Assembly (NCBI RefSeq): GCF_009833125.1
Contig: NZ_QRCC01000010.1
Location: 62,001-126,000, forward strand
Source of the DNA: Nitrosomonas sp. HPC101
GTDB taxonomy: Bacteria; Pseudomonadota; Gammaproteobacteria; Burkholderiales; Nitrosomonadaceae
Length of the DNA stretch: 64,000 bases
Direction of reading: 5' to 3'
Positions 34,216 through 43,665 of the stretch are shown in pieces. The notes below the pieces were generated by a model. The model had not been told where the DNA came from, did not search any database, and saw only the letters and a program-made list of their open reading frames with translations. Numbering within the stretch: position 1 is the stretch's first letter; each line of letters starts with the position of its first letter. A program made the position numbers and the translations under genes.

Positions 34216-35474
34216 AACGGGTGTTGATGATTGCCTATCACTTTCCACCAATGCATGGCAGCAGTGGTATGCAGAGGACATTGCGTTTTGCTCGCTATCT
34301 GCCTGATCATGGCTGGGAGCCGATTGTCCTAGCACCTTCGCCACGTGCTTACCAGCAGACTGATTCCGGCCAGCTGACGGATATTCCAGGGCAGGTGCGC
34401 GTTTATCGGTCGTTTGCGCTGGATACAGCCAGACATCTGACCTTGATGGGGCGATATCCGCGTGTGCTGGCTTTGCCGGATCGCTGGATCAGCTGGTGGT
34501 TGGGTGCAGTACCAATGGGATGGTATCTGATCAAAAAATATAGGCCGGATGTGATCTGGTCGACTTATCCCATCGCAACGGCACATCTGATAGGATTGAG
34601 TTTGCATCGTCTGACAGGTATTCCGTGGGTGGCTGATTTCAGAGATCCGATGGTGCAGCCAGATTATCCGCCCAATCCGTCGATTTATCGTGCTTATGAA
34701 CGGGTTGAAAATAAAACGATTGAGTACTGCTCGCGCGCGGTTTTTACGACACCCGGTACGCTCAAAGATTATCAGACAAGATTTTCACATGTTCCGGCGG
34801 CGCGATTCCATCTGATAGAGAATGGATACGATGAGTTCAGCTTTACTTCGATCGTTCGCCCGATGGATCAGGTTGCCAGAACGGGTCGGATTACGCTGCT
34901 GCACAGTGGAATTATTTATCCATCGGAGCGCGATCCAACGTGTTTGTTCTCAGCTTTGTCCGTGCTATTGAAACGGAATGTCGTCAGTGCTGATAGTTTG
35001 CATATTATTTTGCGTGCTTCGCATCACGAGGCTTATCTGCAATCGCTGATCAACCGTTTTGAAATCGGAACAATTGTTTCTCTTGCTCCTCCTGTTTCTT
35101 ACAATGAGGCGCTTGCAGAAATGGTGGCGGTTGACGGGTTGCTGATTCTGCAGGCGGCCAACTGTAACAATCAGATTCCTGCCAAGCTGTATGAATATCT
35201 GCGTGCACAACGACCCATTCTGGCTTTGACCGATCCGACTGGTGATACAGCGGAAAAGCTGCGCAGCGTGGGGATTGATACAATTGCGCCTCTGGATTCA
35301 GAGAAAGCGATCATGGAAGGTTTGAGCCAGTTTATGACTCTTATAAGAGAAAACAGGGCGCCGATTGCGCCAATGGATAAAATCTTGTCTAACTCGAGGG
35401 AGGCAGGTGCTAAAGATCTATCCAGGCTGCTGAGCATTCTCGGAGAAGAACCAGCAGGTTACATTGAATTTTAG
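34209..35474 (+). CDS. Glycosyltransferase (GT4-like)
   Basis: 421-residue glycosyltransferase starting at ATG 34209 (MVKRVLMIAYHFPP). The N-terminal domain has the GSSGMQRTLRFARYLPDHGW donor-binding block and WVADFRDPM near residue 140. The C-terminal Rossmann half has LLHSGIIYPSERD and the PAKLYEYLRAQRPILA motif typical of GT-B enzymes using nucleotide sugars. It probably adds a sugar to the exopolysaccharide repeat. Last gene of the run that starts with the carrier protein. Confidence 0.88.
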   Translation: MVKRVLMIAYHFPPMHGSSGMQRTLRFARYLPDHGWEPIVLAPSPRAYQQTDSGQLTDIPGQVRVYRSFALDTARHLTLMGRYPRVLALPDRWISWWLGAVPMGWYLIKKYRPDVIWSTYPIATAHLIGLSLHRLTGIPWVADFRDPMVQPDYPPNPSIYRAYERVENKTIEYCSRAVFTTPGTLKDYQTRFSHVPAARFHLIENGYDEFSFTSIVRPMDQVARTGRITLLHSGIIYPSERDPTCLFSALSVLLKRNVVSADSLHIILRASHHEAYLQSLINRFEIGTIVSLAPPVSYNEALAEMVAVDGLLILQAANCNNQIPAKLYEYLRAQRPILALTDPTGDTAEKLRSVGIDTIAPLDSEKAIMEGLSQFMTLIRENRAPIAPMDKILSNSREAGAKDLSRLLSILGEEPAGYIEF

Positions 35475-35488
35475 AAGGCTGAAAATTT

Positions 35489-36157
35489 ATGAAAACTCTG
35501 TTGGTTTTTGTTATGACGGTGCTATTTCTTACTTCGCCATCATTAGCGGTTGCGGTAAAAAAAGGAATTTACTGTGGAGAATTGAAAGGGGTGTGGTATG
35601 GTCCATATGATTATATGGAGCGGTTCGCGTATTCGCATGAACTGAACCTCGTGGAACGCCATCATTTTACACCCAAAGTAGAAAATTTGATTGACGGTGA
35701 ATCAGGTCCTCTCGGCGGAGATTTGAATTATACGCTTCACTCCTGGCCGAATCATCATCGTGCACTGGCCTCACTGGTCAAATATTCGATTAAAGAGAAG
35801 TCCACTCGTATTCCGCATATGAAATATCCGATTGAGTGTTACTTCGACCGGGCGATCCGTATGAATGCGAAGGATGCACAGGTTCGGTCGATTTACAGTG
35901 CATTTTTATCTCATCGTGGTCGCAACAAAGAAGCGCTTGAACAACTGGAAGTGGCGGCTGATCTGCAGCCCGACAGCGCAACGATTCTCTATAATCTTGG
36001 TTTGATGTATTTTAAACATAAAAATTATGATAAGGCCAGGCATTATGCCGAGCAGGCGTATGCACTGGATTTTCCTTTGCCTGGCCTCAGAAACAAATTG
36101 ATCCAGGTTGGAAAGTGGCGCGGAGCGAAACCAAAAGGCTCCGGTTCCGGCAAATAA
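35489..36157 (+). CDS. Exported TPR-repeat protein
   Basis: 222 residues with a signal peptide (LLVFVMTVLFLTSPSLAVA). A middle part follows with many aromatic and His residues (GVWYGPYDYMERF; LHSWPNHHRALASL). Two tetratricopeptide repeats occupy about residues 130-200 (HRGRNKEALEQLEVAADLQP; YFKHKNYDKARHYAEQAYAL). It begins 14 bases after the glycosyltransferase and may belong to the same transcript. A periplasmic scaffold is likely; its specific job is unknown. Confidence 0.8.
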   Translation: MKTLLVFVMTVLFLTSPSLAVAVKKGIYCGELKGVWYGPYDYMERFAYSHELNLVERHHFTPKVENLIDGESGPLGGDLNYTLHSWPNHHRALASLVKYSIKEKSTRIPHMKYPIECYFDRAIRMNAKDAQVRSIYSAFLSHRGRNKEALEQLEVAADLQPDSATILYNLGLMYFKHKNYDKARHYAEQAYALDFPLPGLRNKLIQVGKWRGAKPKGSGSGK

Positions 36158-36203
36158 CTGGATGACCTGAATGCTCTATTAGTCTTAGTAAATCAATATT
36201 TAC

Positions 36204-37472
36204 ATGGAAAAAAACGGAAAGATACAGGCTGATATGCAAGCTCTTGGGCGTGCGGCGCGTGCAGCAGCGCGAGCGATTGCGAGAGCGGATACTGCTGTTA
36301 AAAATTGTGCACTCATTGCGATGGCTCAAGCCATCCGCCGTGATGAGGTATCGCTGCTGGCAGCCAATGCTGCAGATGTGGTGCAAGCCAGAAACAAAGG
36401 GATCGAGTCTGCCATGATAGATCGCCTGACATTGACTTCGAAGGGAATCACAAGCATGGCAGCAGGTCTGGAGCAGATTGCTGCACTGCCTGATCCGATC
36501 GGGGCGATGACGGATCTGGATTATCGGCCATCTGGTATCCAGGTCGGCAAAATGCGAGTACCGCTGGGGGTGATTGGTATCATTTACGAAGCACGTCCAA
36601 ACGTGACGGCGGATGCGGCCGGTTTATGCCTGAAGGCGGGCAATGCTGCAATTTTGCGTGGAGGATCTGAAGCGATACAAAGCAATCAGGCAATTGCTGC
36701 TTGTGTGCGGGAAGGGCTCAGAACAGCTGGCATGCCTGAGCAGGCTGTGCAGGTAGTGGAAACGACTGATCGCGCTGCAGTGAGCGCACTCATTACCATG
36801 AGTGAATATGTGGATGTAATTGTTCCGCGTGGCGGTAAGGGATTGATTGAGCGAATCGCCAATGAGGCACGTGTTCCCGTCATCAAGCATCTGGATGGTG
36901 TGTGTCACGTTTATGTTGATTTGTCGGCCGATCTGGAGAAAGCCGTACGTGTTGCAGATAATGCGAAAACACAGCGGTACGGGACATGTAATACCATGGA
37001 AACGTTGCTGGTGCATACCGGCATTGCTGCACAGTTTCTGCCCCGTATTTGCAGAGTTCTTCTGGAAAAGGGAGTGGAGTTGCGGGGAGATGAAACTGTT
37101 TGTGCACTTGTTACCGGGATGAAGCCAGCGGTGGAGGAAGACTGGTACGCTGAATATCTTGCACCGGTACTGAGCATTCGCGTCGTGGCGGATATCGATC
37201 AAGCTATTACACATATTGCCACCTATGGATCACAGCACACTGATACCATAGTGACTGAAGATTATTCACGTGCTCGCCAGTTTCTGCGCGAAGTTGATTC
37301 CAGCTCAGTCATGGTGAATGCATCGACCCGTTTTGCTGATGGATTTGAGTATGGTCTTGGAGCAGAAATCGGGATTTCCACAGACAAGCTGCATGCACGT
37401 GGTCCGGTGGGACTGGAAGGATTAACCAGCCAGAAATTCATCGTGCTGGGTGATGGTCATATCAGAGAATGA
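36204..37472 (+). CDS. proA: Gamma-glutamyl phosphate reductase
   Basis: 422-residue NADPH-dependent enzyme of proline synthesis (glutamyl-5-phosphate to glutamate-5-semialdehyde). The aldehyde-dehydrogenase fold is clear: [43 protein letters not shown], the catalytic cysteine in [13 protein letters not shown], and [22 protein letters not shown] near the C-terminus. ProB is not adjacent. Followed 4 bases later by the dihydrolipoamide dehydrogenase gene. Confidence 0.97.
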   Translation: MEKNGKIQADMQALGRAARAAARAIARADTAVKNCALIAMAQAIRRDEVSLLAANAADVVQARNKGIESAMIDRLTLTSKGITSMAAGLEQIAALPDPIGAMTDLDYRPSGIQVGKMRVPLGVIGIIYEARPNVTADAAGLCLKAGNAAILRGGSEAIQSNQAIAACVREGLRTAGMPEQAVQVVETTDRAAVSALITMSEYVDVIVPRGGKGLIERIANEARVPVIKHLDGVCHVYVDLSADLEKAVRVADNAKTQRYGTCNTMETLLVHTGIAAQFLPRICRVLLEKGVELRGDETVCALVTGMKPAVEEDWYAEYLAPVLSIRVVADIDQAITHIATYGSQHTDTIVTEDYSRARQFLREVDSSSVMVNASTRFADGFEYGLGAEIGISTDKLHARGPVGLEGLTSQKFIVLGDGHIRE

Positions 37473-37476
37473 AACG

Positions 37477-39249
37477 ATGACACAATCAATAAAAGTAACT
37501 TTGCCTGATATTGGCGATTTCCAGGAGGTTCCGGTAGTAGACGTTCTGGTGAATCCAGGTGACGAAGTCGAGCAGGAAACGCCGTTGCTGGTACTTGAAA
37601 CCGATAAGGCATCAATAGAAGTGCCGGCTCCACAGACGGGTATTGTGCGGGAGGTGCACGTCAAGACGGGTGATAAAATTTCACAAGGCTCACTCATCGT
37701 CACTTTGGAAATCAAGGAAGCAGATACTCAGACAATTTTAACTACACCATCTGATGATACGAGCAGGGCTGACAACCGGCCAGCCGCTCTGGATACGGAA
37801 ACACCCGTCGAGAGCGTTGCATCGATTCCGGTAACTGCTCGTGGAGAAATTCAAGCTGAAGTGGTTGTACTGGGAGCCGGTCCAGGCGGCTATACGGCGG
37901 CGTTCCGGGCGGCTGATCTGGGTAAACAGGTGGTGTTGATTGAGCGTTATCCCATGTTGGGTGGCGTGTGTCTGAATGTGGGTTGTATTCCTTCCAAGGC
38001 GCTGCTGCATGCTGCAAAAACGCTTACGGAAGCGCAAGAAGCAAATTTGTACGGTATTCATTTTGGGCACCCTGAAATCGATGTTGACAAGCTGCGCTCA
38101 TGGAAAGAATCGGTGGTGGGCAAGCTGACCAAAGGGTTGTCGATGCTTGCCAGGCAGCGCAAGGTAACCGTCATCCAGGGTACGGGTAAATTCGTTGATC
38201 CGCATCTGATTGAAGTTGAAACACCGGATGGAATCAAAACAGTTTCGTTCGATTATTGTGTCATTGCGGCCGGATCCAGTGTAGCGCGTATCCCGGGGCT
38301 TCCTGCGGATGAGCGCATCATCGATTCGACTGGTGCGCTGGCGCTGACAGATATTCCGGAACGCATGCTGGTTCTGGGAGGCGGGATCATCGGGCTGGAA
38401 ATGGCGACGGTTTATCATGCACTGGGCACCAGGATCAGCATTGTGGAGCGGATGGCGCAGCTCATTCCGGGGGCCGATGCGGATCTGGTCAAACCGCTGT
38501 ACAAAAAACTGAAAACAGAATGTGAAGCAATTTACCTCAATACCAGTGTCAGCCGGATTGAAGCGGATAAAGAAGGGCTGCAGGTATTTTTTGAAGGTGA
38601 ACAGGATCCGGAGCCGCAACGCTATGATCGGGTGTTGGTGGCGGTTGGACGTCGACCAAACGGAAAACTGATCGATGCCGGGGCTGCCGGCGTCAATGTG
38701 GATGAACGTGGATTCATTCCAGTGGATAAGCAGATGCGAACCAGCGTTCCCCACATTTTTGCAATTGGTGATATTGTTGGGGATCCCATGCTGGCACATA
38801 AAGCATCCCATGAAGGCAAGATTGCGGCAGAAGTCATTGTTGGGCACAAGGTTGCATTCGATGCCTGCACTATTCCCTCGGTTGCCTATACTGATCCTGA
38901 AGTGGCCTGGATGGGATTGACAGAAACTGAAGCCGGGAAGCAGGGTATTGCCTATGAGAAAGCGGTATTTCCCTGGGCCGCCAGTGGCCGTGCCATTACC
39001 ATGGCGCGCGATGAAGGCATGACCAAGCTGCTTTTCGATAAGGATACAAAAAGAATCCTGGGAGCTGGCATGGTTGGGTCGCATGCGGGGGAACTGATTG
39101 CGGAAACTGTACTGGCGCTGGAAATGGGTGCAGACATGCAGGATATCGGACTCGCGATCCACCCCCATCCTACTTTATCCGAGACCATTTCATTTTCCGC
39201 CGAAATAGCGGAAGGCACGATCACTGATCTATATGTGCCGAAGAAATGA
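37477..39249 (+). CDS. lpdA: Dihydrolipoamide dehydrogenase with N-terminal lipoyl domain
   Basis: 590-residue E3 component. The N-terminal lipoyl domain (residues about 5-80) carries the lipoylated lysine in LETDKASIEVP, followed by a flexible linker. The flavoprotein begins VVVLGAGPGGYTAA, with the redox-active disulfide in GGVCLNVGCIPSKALLH, NAD site VLGGGIIGLEMA, FAD-binding IFAIGDIVGDPMLAH and the C-terminal active-site IHPHPTLSE. Lipoyl-domain E3 proteins usually belong to pyruvate or 2-oxo-acid dehydrogenase complexes; E1 and E2 genes are not here. Start ATG 37477 sits 4 bases after proA. Confidence 0.96.
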   Translation: MTQSIKVTLPDIGDFQEVPVVDVLVNPGDEVEQETPLLVLETDKASIEVPAPQTGIVREVHVKTGDKISQGSLIVTLEIKEADTQTILTTPSDDTSRADNRPAALDTETPVESVASIPVTARGEIQAEVVVLGAGPGGYTAAFRAADLGKQVVLIERYPMLGGVCLNVGCIPSKALLHAAKTLTEAQEANLYGIHFGHPEIDVDKLRSWKESVVGKLTKGLSMLARQRKVTVIQGTGKFVDPHLIEVETPDGIKTVSFDYCVIAAGSSVARIPGLPADERIIDSTGALALTDIPERMLVLGGGIIGLEMATVYHALGTRISIVERMAQLIPGADADLVKPLYKKLKTECEAIYLNTSVSRIEADKEGLQVFFEGEQDPEPQRYDRVLVAVGRRPNGKLIDAGAAGVNVDERGFIPVDKQMRTSVPHIFAIGDIVGDPMLAHKASHEGKIAAEVIVGHKVAFDACTIPSVAYTDPEVAWMGLTETEAGKQGIAYEKAVFPWAASGRAITMARDEGMTKLLFDKDTKRILGAGMVGSHAGELIAETVLALEMGADMQDIGLAIHPHPTLSETISFSAEIAEGTITDLYVPKK

Positions 39250-39290
39250 AAGCGAAGCAGCCAATGCCTGGATAGTTTTTTTCTGTTGAA

Positions 39291-40472
39291 TCAAAAATGC
39301 AGAATAGCGCTAGCCGAAAGCAGTACCTGGTCATTGTCCCTGCCATCTCTGAACACATCGTGATGAATTGCCGTATCGTAGCGGATTTCAGAGCGTAGTG
39401 TGATTCCAGTGATTGGTTTGTAGTTTAATCCTGCTGTAATGCCGATGAAATCCTCATCGTTGCCATCACCCATTACACGGGTTCCGTTCTGGTCGTGAAA
39501 CCATTCAAAACGCAACCCTGCTCCAAGCCGGTTTGAAATATCGTACAGAAGGTATTGATTGATTCCATACCATGTGGCGGAGGAAGAATTTGATGTTTTT
39601 GCTTCAATTCCAAAGTCATGTTGTATCACGTAATGTAGTTTATCAGTGATGTTTCGTTCCAGTTCTATGCTGTACATCGTGCGATTGTGGTCATCGTTCA
39701 GAGAGCCGGTTTTTACATCACCCGTGATCAGTGATGCGGAGATCATGGTTTTTCTGTCATCGGTAATGTAATTCAATCCCCCCAGATAGTCAGGAGAATG
39801 TTTGGAAAAGGCATCCCATCGGGTAACGACTCCACTCTTAACAGTGAGGTTGTTATTGACCGGATAGGAAAGCATGACACCCATGTGTGTAAAAGGCTCG
39901 GCGTACCGCATGGTGTAAGCATGTGAAAAAAAGAAATTGTTGGGCGACATCGGAGACTCATACCCGATAATCGTATAAAAATGACCGACCGACATACTTA
40001 CGCCATTTCCAATCGGGGCATACAGGTTGACATACACTTGAGGAAATACCAGCTGATGTTTCGGGTTGTCTCCCAGAATGGTTGAGTCGAAACTGGAAGT
40101 TTTGACGAATTTGGCATCTGTACCGTACAAAAGGTCGGCACGCATACCAATATCCCACGAATTTTTGCCGGGATCTATTTCTTTCTCGATATAGGCATAA
40201 ACCTGGTGGAGCTTGAACTGGTTGGCGCCATCGTTGAATGCCACCGGGAAGTTCGAATGATTACGTGGACTCCCGGGGTTACCGGTAAAGCCAGCTTCTA
40301 CCCATCCTCCAAATTTTAGTTGGATTGATGGAGTAGGCGTAATTTCATTGATGTTGTAGCCAGTCAGCGTGTTGATTAGCCCGGTTTCTTCAGCAGAAGT
40401 TGAAGTGGCAGCAAGCAGGCTGAATATCATGAATAGTGAGGTGCCGGTTTTATTACATCGAGATGGGCGCAT
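39291..40472 (-). CDS. Outer-membrane beta-barrel porin (BBP2/OmpL-like)
   Basis: 393 residues. A signal peptide (LFMIFSLLAATSTSAEE) is followed by a long beta-barrel with amphipathic strands (IQLKFGGWVEAGFTGNP; LHQVYAYIEKEID; IGMRADLLYGTDAKF; GLRFEWFHDQNGTRV). It ends in LLSASAILHF, whose terminal Phe is the outer-membrane assembly signal. The PHQ/YVNLYAPIG pattern and length resemble putative porin-2 proteins. Substrate unknown. It is transcribed toward the lpdA 3' end. Confidence 0.8.
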   Translation of the reverse strand: MRPSRCNKTGTSLFMIFSLLAATSTSAEETGLINTLTGYNINEITPTPSIQLKFGGWVEAGFTGNPGSPRNHSNFPVAFNDGANQFKLHQVYAYIEKEIDPGKNSWDIGMRADLLYGTDAKFVKTSSFDSTILGDNPKHQLVFPQVYVNLYAPIGNGVSMSVGHFYTIIGYESPMSPNNFFFSHAYTMRYAEPFTHMGVMLSYPVNNNLTVKSGVVTRWDAFSKHSPDYLGGLNYITDDRKTMISASLITGDVKTGSLNDDHNRTMYSIELERNITDKLHYVIQHDFGIEAKTSNSSSATWYGINQYLLYDISNRLGAGLRFEWFHDQNGTRVMGDGNDEDFIGITAGLNYKPITGITLRSEIRYDTAIHHDVFRDGRDNDQVLLSASAILHF

Positions 40473-40495
40473 AGGCTGATTTCCTGCTTGTTTTG

Positions 40496-41158
40496 TTATT
40501 CTATCGGATCAGATTCGTCGGGGCTAATTATTTTGAAGCGACAATACTTGCCGTTTCTAACGATACATTCCGTATGTTCGATATCTGCTTTCAGCAGATG
40601 CTTCATAAAACTGATGTCGAGCTTGCAAAACTCCTGGTGCTGCTGGGCGAGTTCCTGAAAAACACAGTTATTTGCAATAATTTCTGCCTGATTTTCTGAC
40701 ATCCGATATATTTGAGTATCGTAACCAAGCTCGCTCATGATGGTAATGGCTTCCTGAAGTTTATCGCTGCGTGAGGTATGCTGCGTGAGGCGATGTTCCA
40801 ATCCACTTGCCATTTCTTTGCCAAGCTCGGTCAAACAAGCATCAAGCTCATGTTCACCCATATTTTTGTCTATCCAGGAAAGCAGTAGCTTTGCCAGAAA
40901 TGAGTATCGTCGCTGGAATAGCTCCAGGCCATTGGCTGTCAGTGTGTATATCCGGCCCGGCCTGCCGCCGGTGCTTTCCTGCAAGGTACTCTGAATGAAA
41001 CCGCTGCTGCCCAGATGGGTAAGATGCTGGTTGACGGCATTGCGGGAAATGGTCAGCAGGCTGGACAATTCTTCTACTGTCAGTCCTTTGCGATGATGCA
41101 GCAAGGCAGTGAGCAGGGATTGCTGGCGTTCCCCCAGCAACGATAAAGCGGATTTCAT
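40496..41158 (-). CDS. Winged-helix regulator with four C-terminal cysteines (SufR-like)
   Basis: 220 residues. An N-terminal winged helix (LLHHRKGLTVEELSSLLTISRNAVNQHLTHLGSSG, wing at GGRPGRIYTLT) is followed by a helical domain. Four cysteines occur in the last 60 residues, spaced C-x12-C-x19-C-x7-C (NNCVF, EFCKLD, TECIVR, KYCRFK). Proteins of the SufR type bind an iron-sulfur cluster through such cysteines; the first interval equals that of SufR, the others do not. It likely senses oxygen, iron or redox state. It is divergent from two small membrane-protein genes with a palindrome between them. Confidence 0.82.
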   Translation of the reverse strand: MKSALSLLGERQQSLLTALLHHRKGLTVEELSSLLTISRNAVNQHLTHLGSSGFIQSTLQESTGGRPGRIYTLTANGLELFQRRYSFLAKLLLSWIDKNMGEHELDACLTELGKEMASGLEHRLTQHTSRSDKLQEAITIMSELGYDTQIYRMSENQAEIIANNCVFQELAQQHQEFCKLDISFMKHLLKADIEHTECIVRNGKYCRFKIISPDESDPIE

Positions 41159-41184
41159 GACTGATTGAGCTTCATTTAAGTTTT

Positions 41185-41198
41185 AACATATTTATGTT
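41185..41198. promoter_or_regulatory. Candidate operator between the SufR-like regulator and its divergent genes
   Basis: AACATA-TT-TATGTT, a perfect 14-bp palindrome, overlaps TTGCAA (41197-41202), a possible -35 of a plus-strand promoter whose -10 would be TATAGT (41221-41226, 18-base spacing). This is the arrangement expected for repression by the neighbouring regulator. Confidence 0.45.
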
Positions 41199-41261
41199 GC
41201 AAAAGTATTCTGACGTGTAATATAGTAAAAATCCATCATTAAAAAGTGGAGGGAGAGAAAA

Positions 41262-41600
41262 ATGTTGAATATTGCAATTATAATTTTTGCGATTGCTGCT
41301 GTCGGAGGTTTGTTTCTGGCTTCGAAAGTCCTTTCAGGACAGCTCGCGCCATGGGCCGTTTCAATTGTACATGCGCTGCTGGGCGCGGCTGGTCTGGTTA
41401 CATTGATACTGGTGGTTTTGGAGGAGTCGGGTGATAATCGTCTGGTGGCTGCATTGGGTCTGCTGGTCGTGGCTGCTTTAGGTGGATTTTATCTTGCCTC
41501 AATTCATATGAAAGGCAGCGTTGCCCCTAAAAATATTGTTTTCATCCATGCAGGGGTGGCGGTTGCCGGTTTTCTCACGCTGCTCAGTGTATTGTTTTAG
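41262..41600 (+). CDS. Small four-helix membrane protein of unknown function
   Basis: 112 residues with four hydrophobic segments and almost no soluble part (IAIIIFAIAAVGGLFLASK; LLGAAGLVTLILVVL; ALGLLVVAALGGFYLAS; VAVAGFLTLLSVLF). A strong ribosome-binding site (GGAGGGAG) precedes ATG 41262. The two halves look alike, each with an FLAS/YLAS and a VHA/IHA pair, which suggests an internal duplication. Divergent from the cysteine-rich regulator and followed 24 bases later by a DUF2231 gene. Confidence 0.75.
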   Translation: MLNIAIIIFAIAAVGGLFLASKVLSGQLAPWAVSIVHALLGAAGLVTLILVVLEESGDNRLVAALGLLVVAALGGFYLASIHMKGSVAPKNIVFIHAGVAVAGFLTLLSVLF

Positions 41601-41624
41601 AGCGATATAACAGGAAATCTTGCC

Positions 41625-42053
41625 ATGAGACACCCCGTTCATCCGATGCTGGTTCATTTCCCGATTGCAACCTGGTTTATATCAACGTTGTGCGATATTG
41701 CGGGTCTGCTTACGACAAATGAGCTGGTCAGTTGGGTGGCCGGGGTGCTGCTCGTTATTGGAACGATTACTGCATTGCTTGCCATGGTGGCCGGTTTGAT
41801 GGAGCTCGCAAAAATTGACCAGCAGAGCCCTGCCATGAAAATTGCCAATCAGCATATGTTGTTGATGATGACCAGTTGGTTATTGTATGCAGTCAGCCTC
41901 TTTCTGCGGCTGGACGGTACCCAGTTGGGGCAGCCGGGGCTGGTTGCGATTGTTCTGTCTGTCGCGGGGTTGATTACTCTTTGTATTGCAGGCTGGCTGG
42001 GAGGCAGGCTTGTTTATGAATATGGGGTGGGCACTTACTCCAGTCGATCCTGA
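41625..42053 (+). CDS. DUF2231-family membrane protein
   Basis: 142 residues with four membrane helices. The start MRHPVHPMLVHFPIATWF carries the conserved HPxxVHFPI signature of DUF2231, and further His residues (ANQHMLLMM) could bind haem or metal. Function is unknown in general; relatives occur with cytochromes and redox proteins. Probably co-transcribed with the preceding gene under the adjacent Fe-S-type regulator. Confidence 0.82.
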   Translation: MRHPVHPMLVHFPIATWFISTLCDIAGLLTTNELVSWVAGVLLVIGTITALLAMVAGLMELAKIDQQSPAMKIANQHMLLMMTSWLLYAVSLFLRLDGTQLGQPGLVAIVLSVAGLITLCIAGWLGGRLVYEYGVGTYSSRS

Positions 42054-42117
42054 GGCGATATCCTTATTTGTTGTAATGGTTTTATGTCATCCAGCCTATA
42101 TTTGTGGCGTGCACGCA

Positions 42118-43665
42118 TCAGGTAATTGCGCTATCCAGTCCGTTTCCGGCAATTTCTGCTGCTCGTAGTAGTGCTTTGGCTTTGTTGCATGTTTCGATCC
42201 ATTCATTCTGTGGAATGGAGTCGGCGACAATACCTGCCCCCGCCTGTACGTGTAACATACCATCCTTAATGATCCCGGTGCGAATTGCGATAGCCAGATC
42301 CATATCTCCGTTGAACCCGAGGTAGCCGACTGCACCGGCATAGATCCCGCGTTTGGAGATTTCCAGTTCATCAATGATTTCCATTGCTCTGACTTTGGGT
42401 GCTCCGCTGACGGTGCCGGCAGGGAAGGTGGCGCGTAGTACGTCGATAGCATTCAAACCCGGCTTGAGTTTCCCTTCGACATTGGAAACGATATGCATGA
42501 CATGCGAATAGTATTCTATTTGCATGTTTTCGGTGACCTTTACGCTGCCGGTCTGCGCAACCCGACCGATATCGTTACGGCCCAGATCCATCAGCATGAT
42601 GTGTTCGGCTCGCTCTTTGGGGTCCGCCAGCAAATCTGCTGCCAATGTCTGATCTGCCTGGGTATCTTGCCCGCGCGGCCGGGTGCCGGCAATTGGACGA
42701 ACGGTAACCATATCCTTTTCCAGTCTGACCAGAATTTCCGGTGAGGCTCCCACGATGTGAAAATCGCCTAAATGATAATTGAACATGTAGGGCGATGGAT
42801 TGAGACTGCGCAAGGCACGATACAATGCGAGCGGTGAAGCGGAATACGGTTGGCTGGTACGCTGCGAGAGGACAACCTGCATGATGTCGCCATCGACGAT
42901 GTAGCGCTTGGCTTGTTCTACTGCGGCAATAAAATCCATCTCGGAAAATTCATTGGTGGCGATTCCGGAAGGAGTGGGTTTCTCGACGGGCACCGGCAGA
43001 GGTTCCCGCAGTTTGTGCAGTAATTCTTTGAGGTGATCTTTTCCGATTTGGTAAGCGTTTTCCAGTGCGGGATTGATGTAGATAATCAGATAAAGCTTGC
43101 CGGAAAGATTATCCATTACAATCAGTTCTTCCGAGAGTAGCAGTAAAATATCCGGTGTTTGTAACGTATCCGGTCGGGCCTGGCCAGACAATCTGGGCTC
43201 GATGTAACGAACCGTGTCGTAAGAAAAATAACCCGCCAGACCCCCGCCAAAGCGGGGTAATCCTGCGTAAGGAGCAACCCTGAACCGATCCAGGAAAGAG
43301 CCGATAAAACCGAGTACATCGGTTGTGTCGGTCTCTTCTTCCGTTTTATTCTCACTGAGAATACGAATATGGTTGGAGCGGGCTTCCAGTCTGGTTTTTG
43401 CAGGTAATCCGATAATCGAATAGCGTCCGAACCGTTCTCCTCCCAATACCGATTCCAGTAAGTAGGAATAGGGCTGATTTGCCAGTTTGAGGTAGAGGGA
43501 AAGTGGGGTGTCCAGATCAGCGAGTGTCTCCAGTACCAGGGGGATCCGGTTGTACCCTTGTGCTTTCAGATCGTTGAACTCACTTTCAGTGATGCAATGA
43601 TCCATGGAAGGCGGTGTGTTGCTGAAATGACGCGATGAAACGCCATCAGCCGTTGTGTGTTTCAT
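42118..43665 (-). CDS. trpE: Anthranilate synthase component I
   Basis: Chorismate-utilising enzyme making anthranilate for tryptophan. The feedback-site region is YSYLLESVLGGERFGRYS; the catalytic domain shows MQVVLSQRTSQP, SPEILVRLEKDMVTVRPIAGTRPRG, MLMDLGRNDIGRVA and TFPAGTVSGAPKVRAMEII. ATG 43665 overlaps the gph stop (ATGA) and gives 515 aa; ATG 43605 (MDHCITESEF) gives the more typical 495 aa but has no visible ribosome-binding site. trpG is not downstream within the window, unlike in many relatives. Confidence 0.94.
   Translation of the reverse strand: MKHTTADGVSSRHFSNTPPSMDHCITESEFNDLKAQGYNRIPLVLETLADLDTPLSLYLKLANQPYSYLLESVLGGERFGRYSIIGLPAKTRLEARSNHIRILSENKTEEETDTTDVLGFIGSFLDRFRVAPYAGLPRFGGGLAGYFSYDTVRYIEPRLSGQARPDTLQTPDILLLLSEELIVMDNLSGKLYLIIYINPALENAYQIGKDHLKELLHKLREPLPVPVEKPTPSGIATNEFSEMDFIAAVEQAKRYIVDGDIMQVVLSQRTSQPYSASPLALYRALRSLNPSPYMFNYHLGDFHIVGASPEILVRLEKDMVTVRPIAGTRPRGQDTQADQTLAADLLADPKERAEHIMLMDLGRNDIGRVAQTGSVKVTENMQIEYYSHVMHIVSNVEGKLKPGLNAIDVLRATFPAGTVSGAPKVRAMEIIDELEISKRGIYAGAVGYLGFNGDMDLAIAIRTGIIKDGMLHVQAGAGIVADSIPQNEWIETCNKAKALLRAAEIAGNGLDSAIT

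Noticed and set aside
38098-39168. Long antisense reading frame opposite the dihydrolipoamide dehydrogenase gene
   Set aside because: Its translation is rich in His, Cys and Asn without domain motifs, and the plus strand encodes a complete well-conserved enzyme; it is a composition shadow.
41218-41223. TAATAT as an alternative -10 for the gene at 41262
   Set aside because: Spacing of 15 bases to TTGCAA is short; TATAGT at 41221 with 18 bases fits slightly better, and neither is proven.
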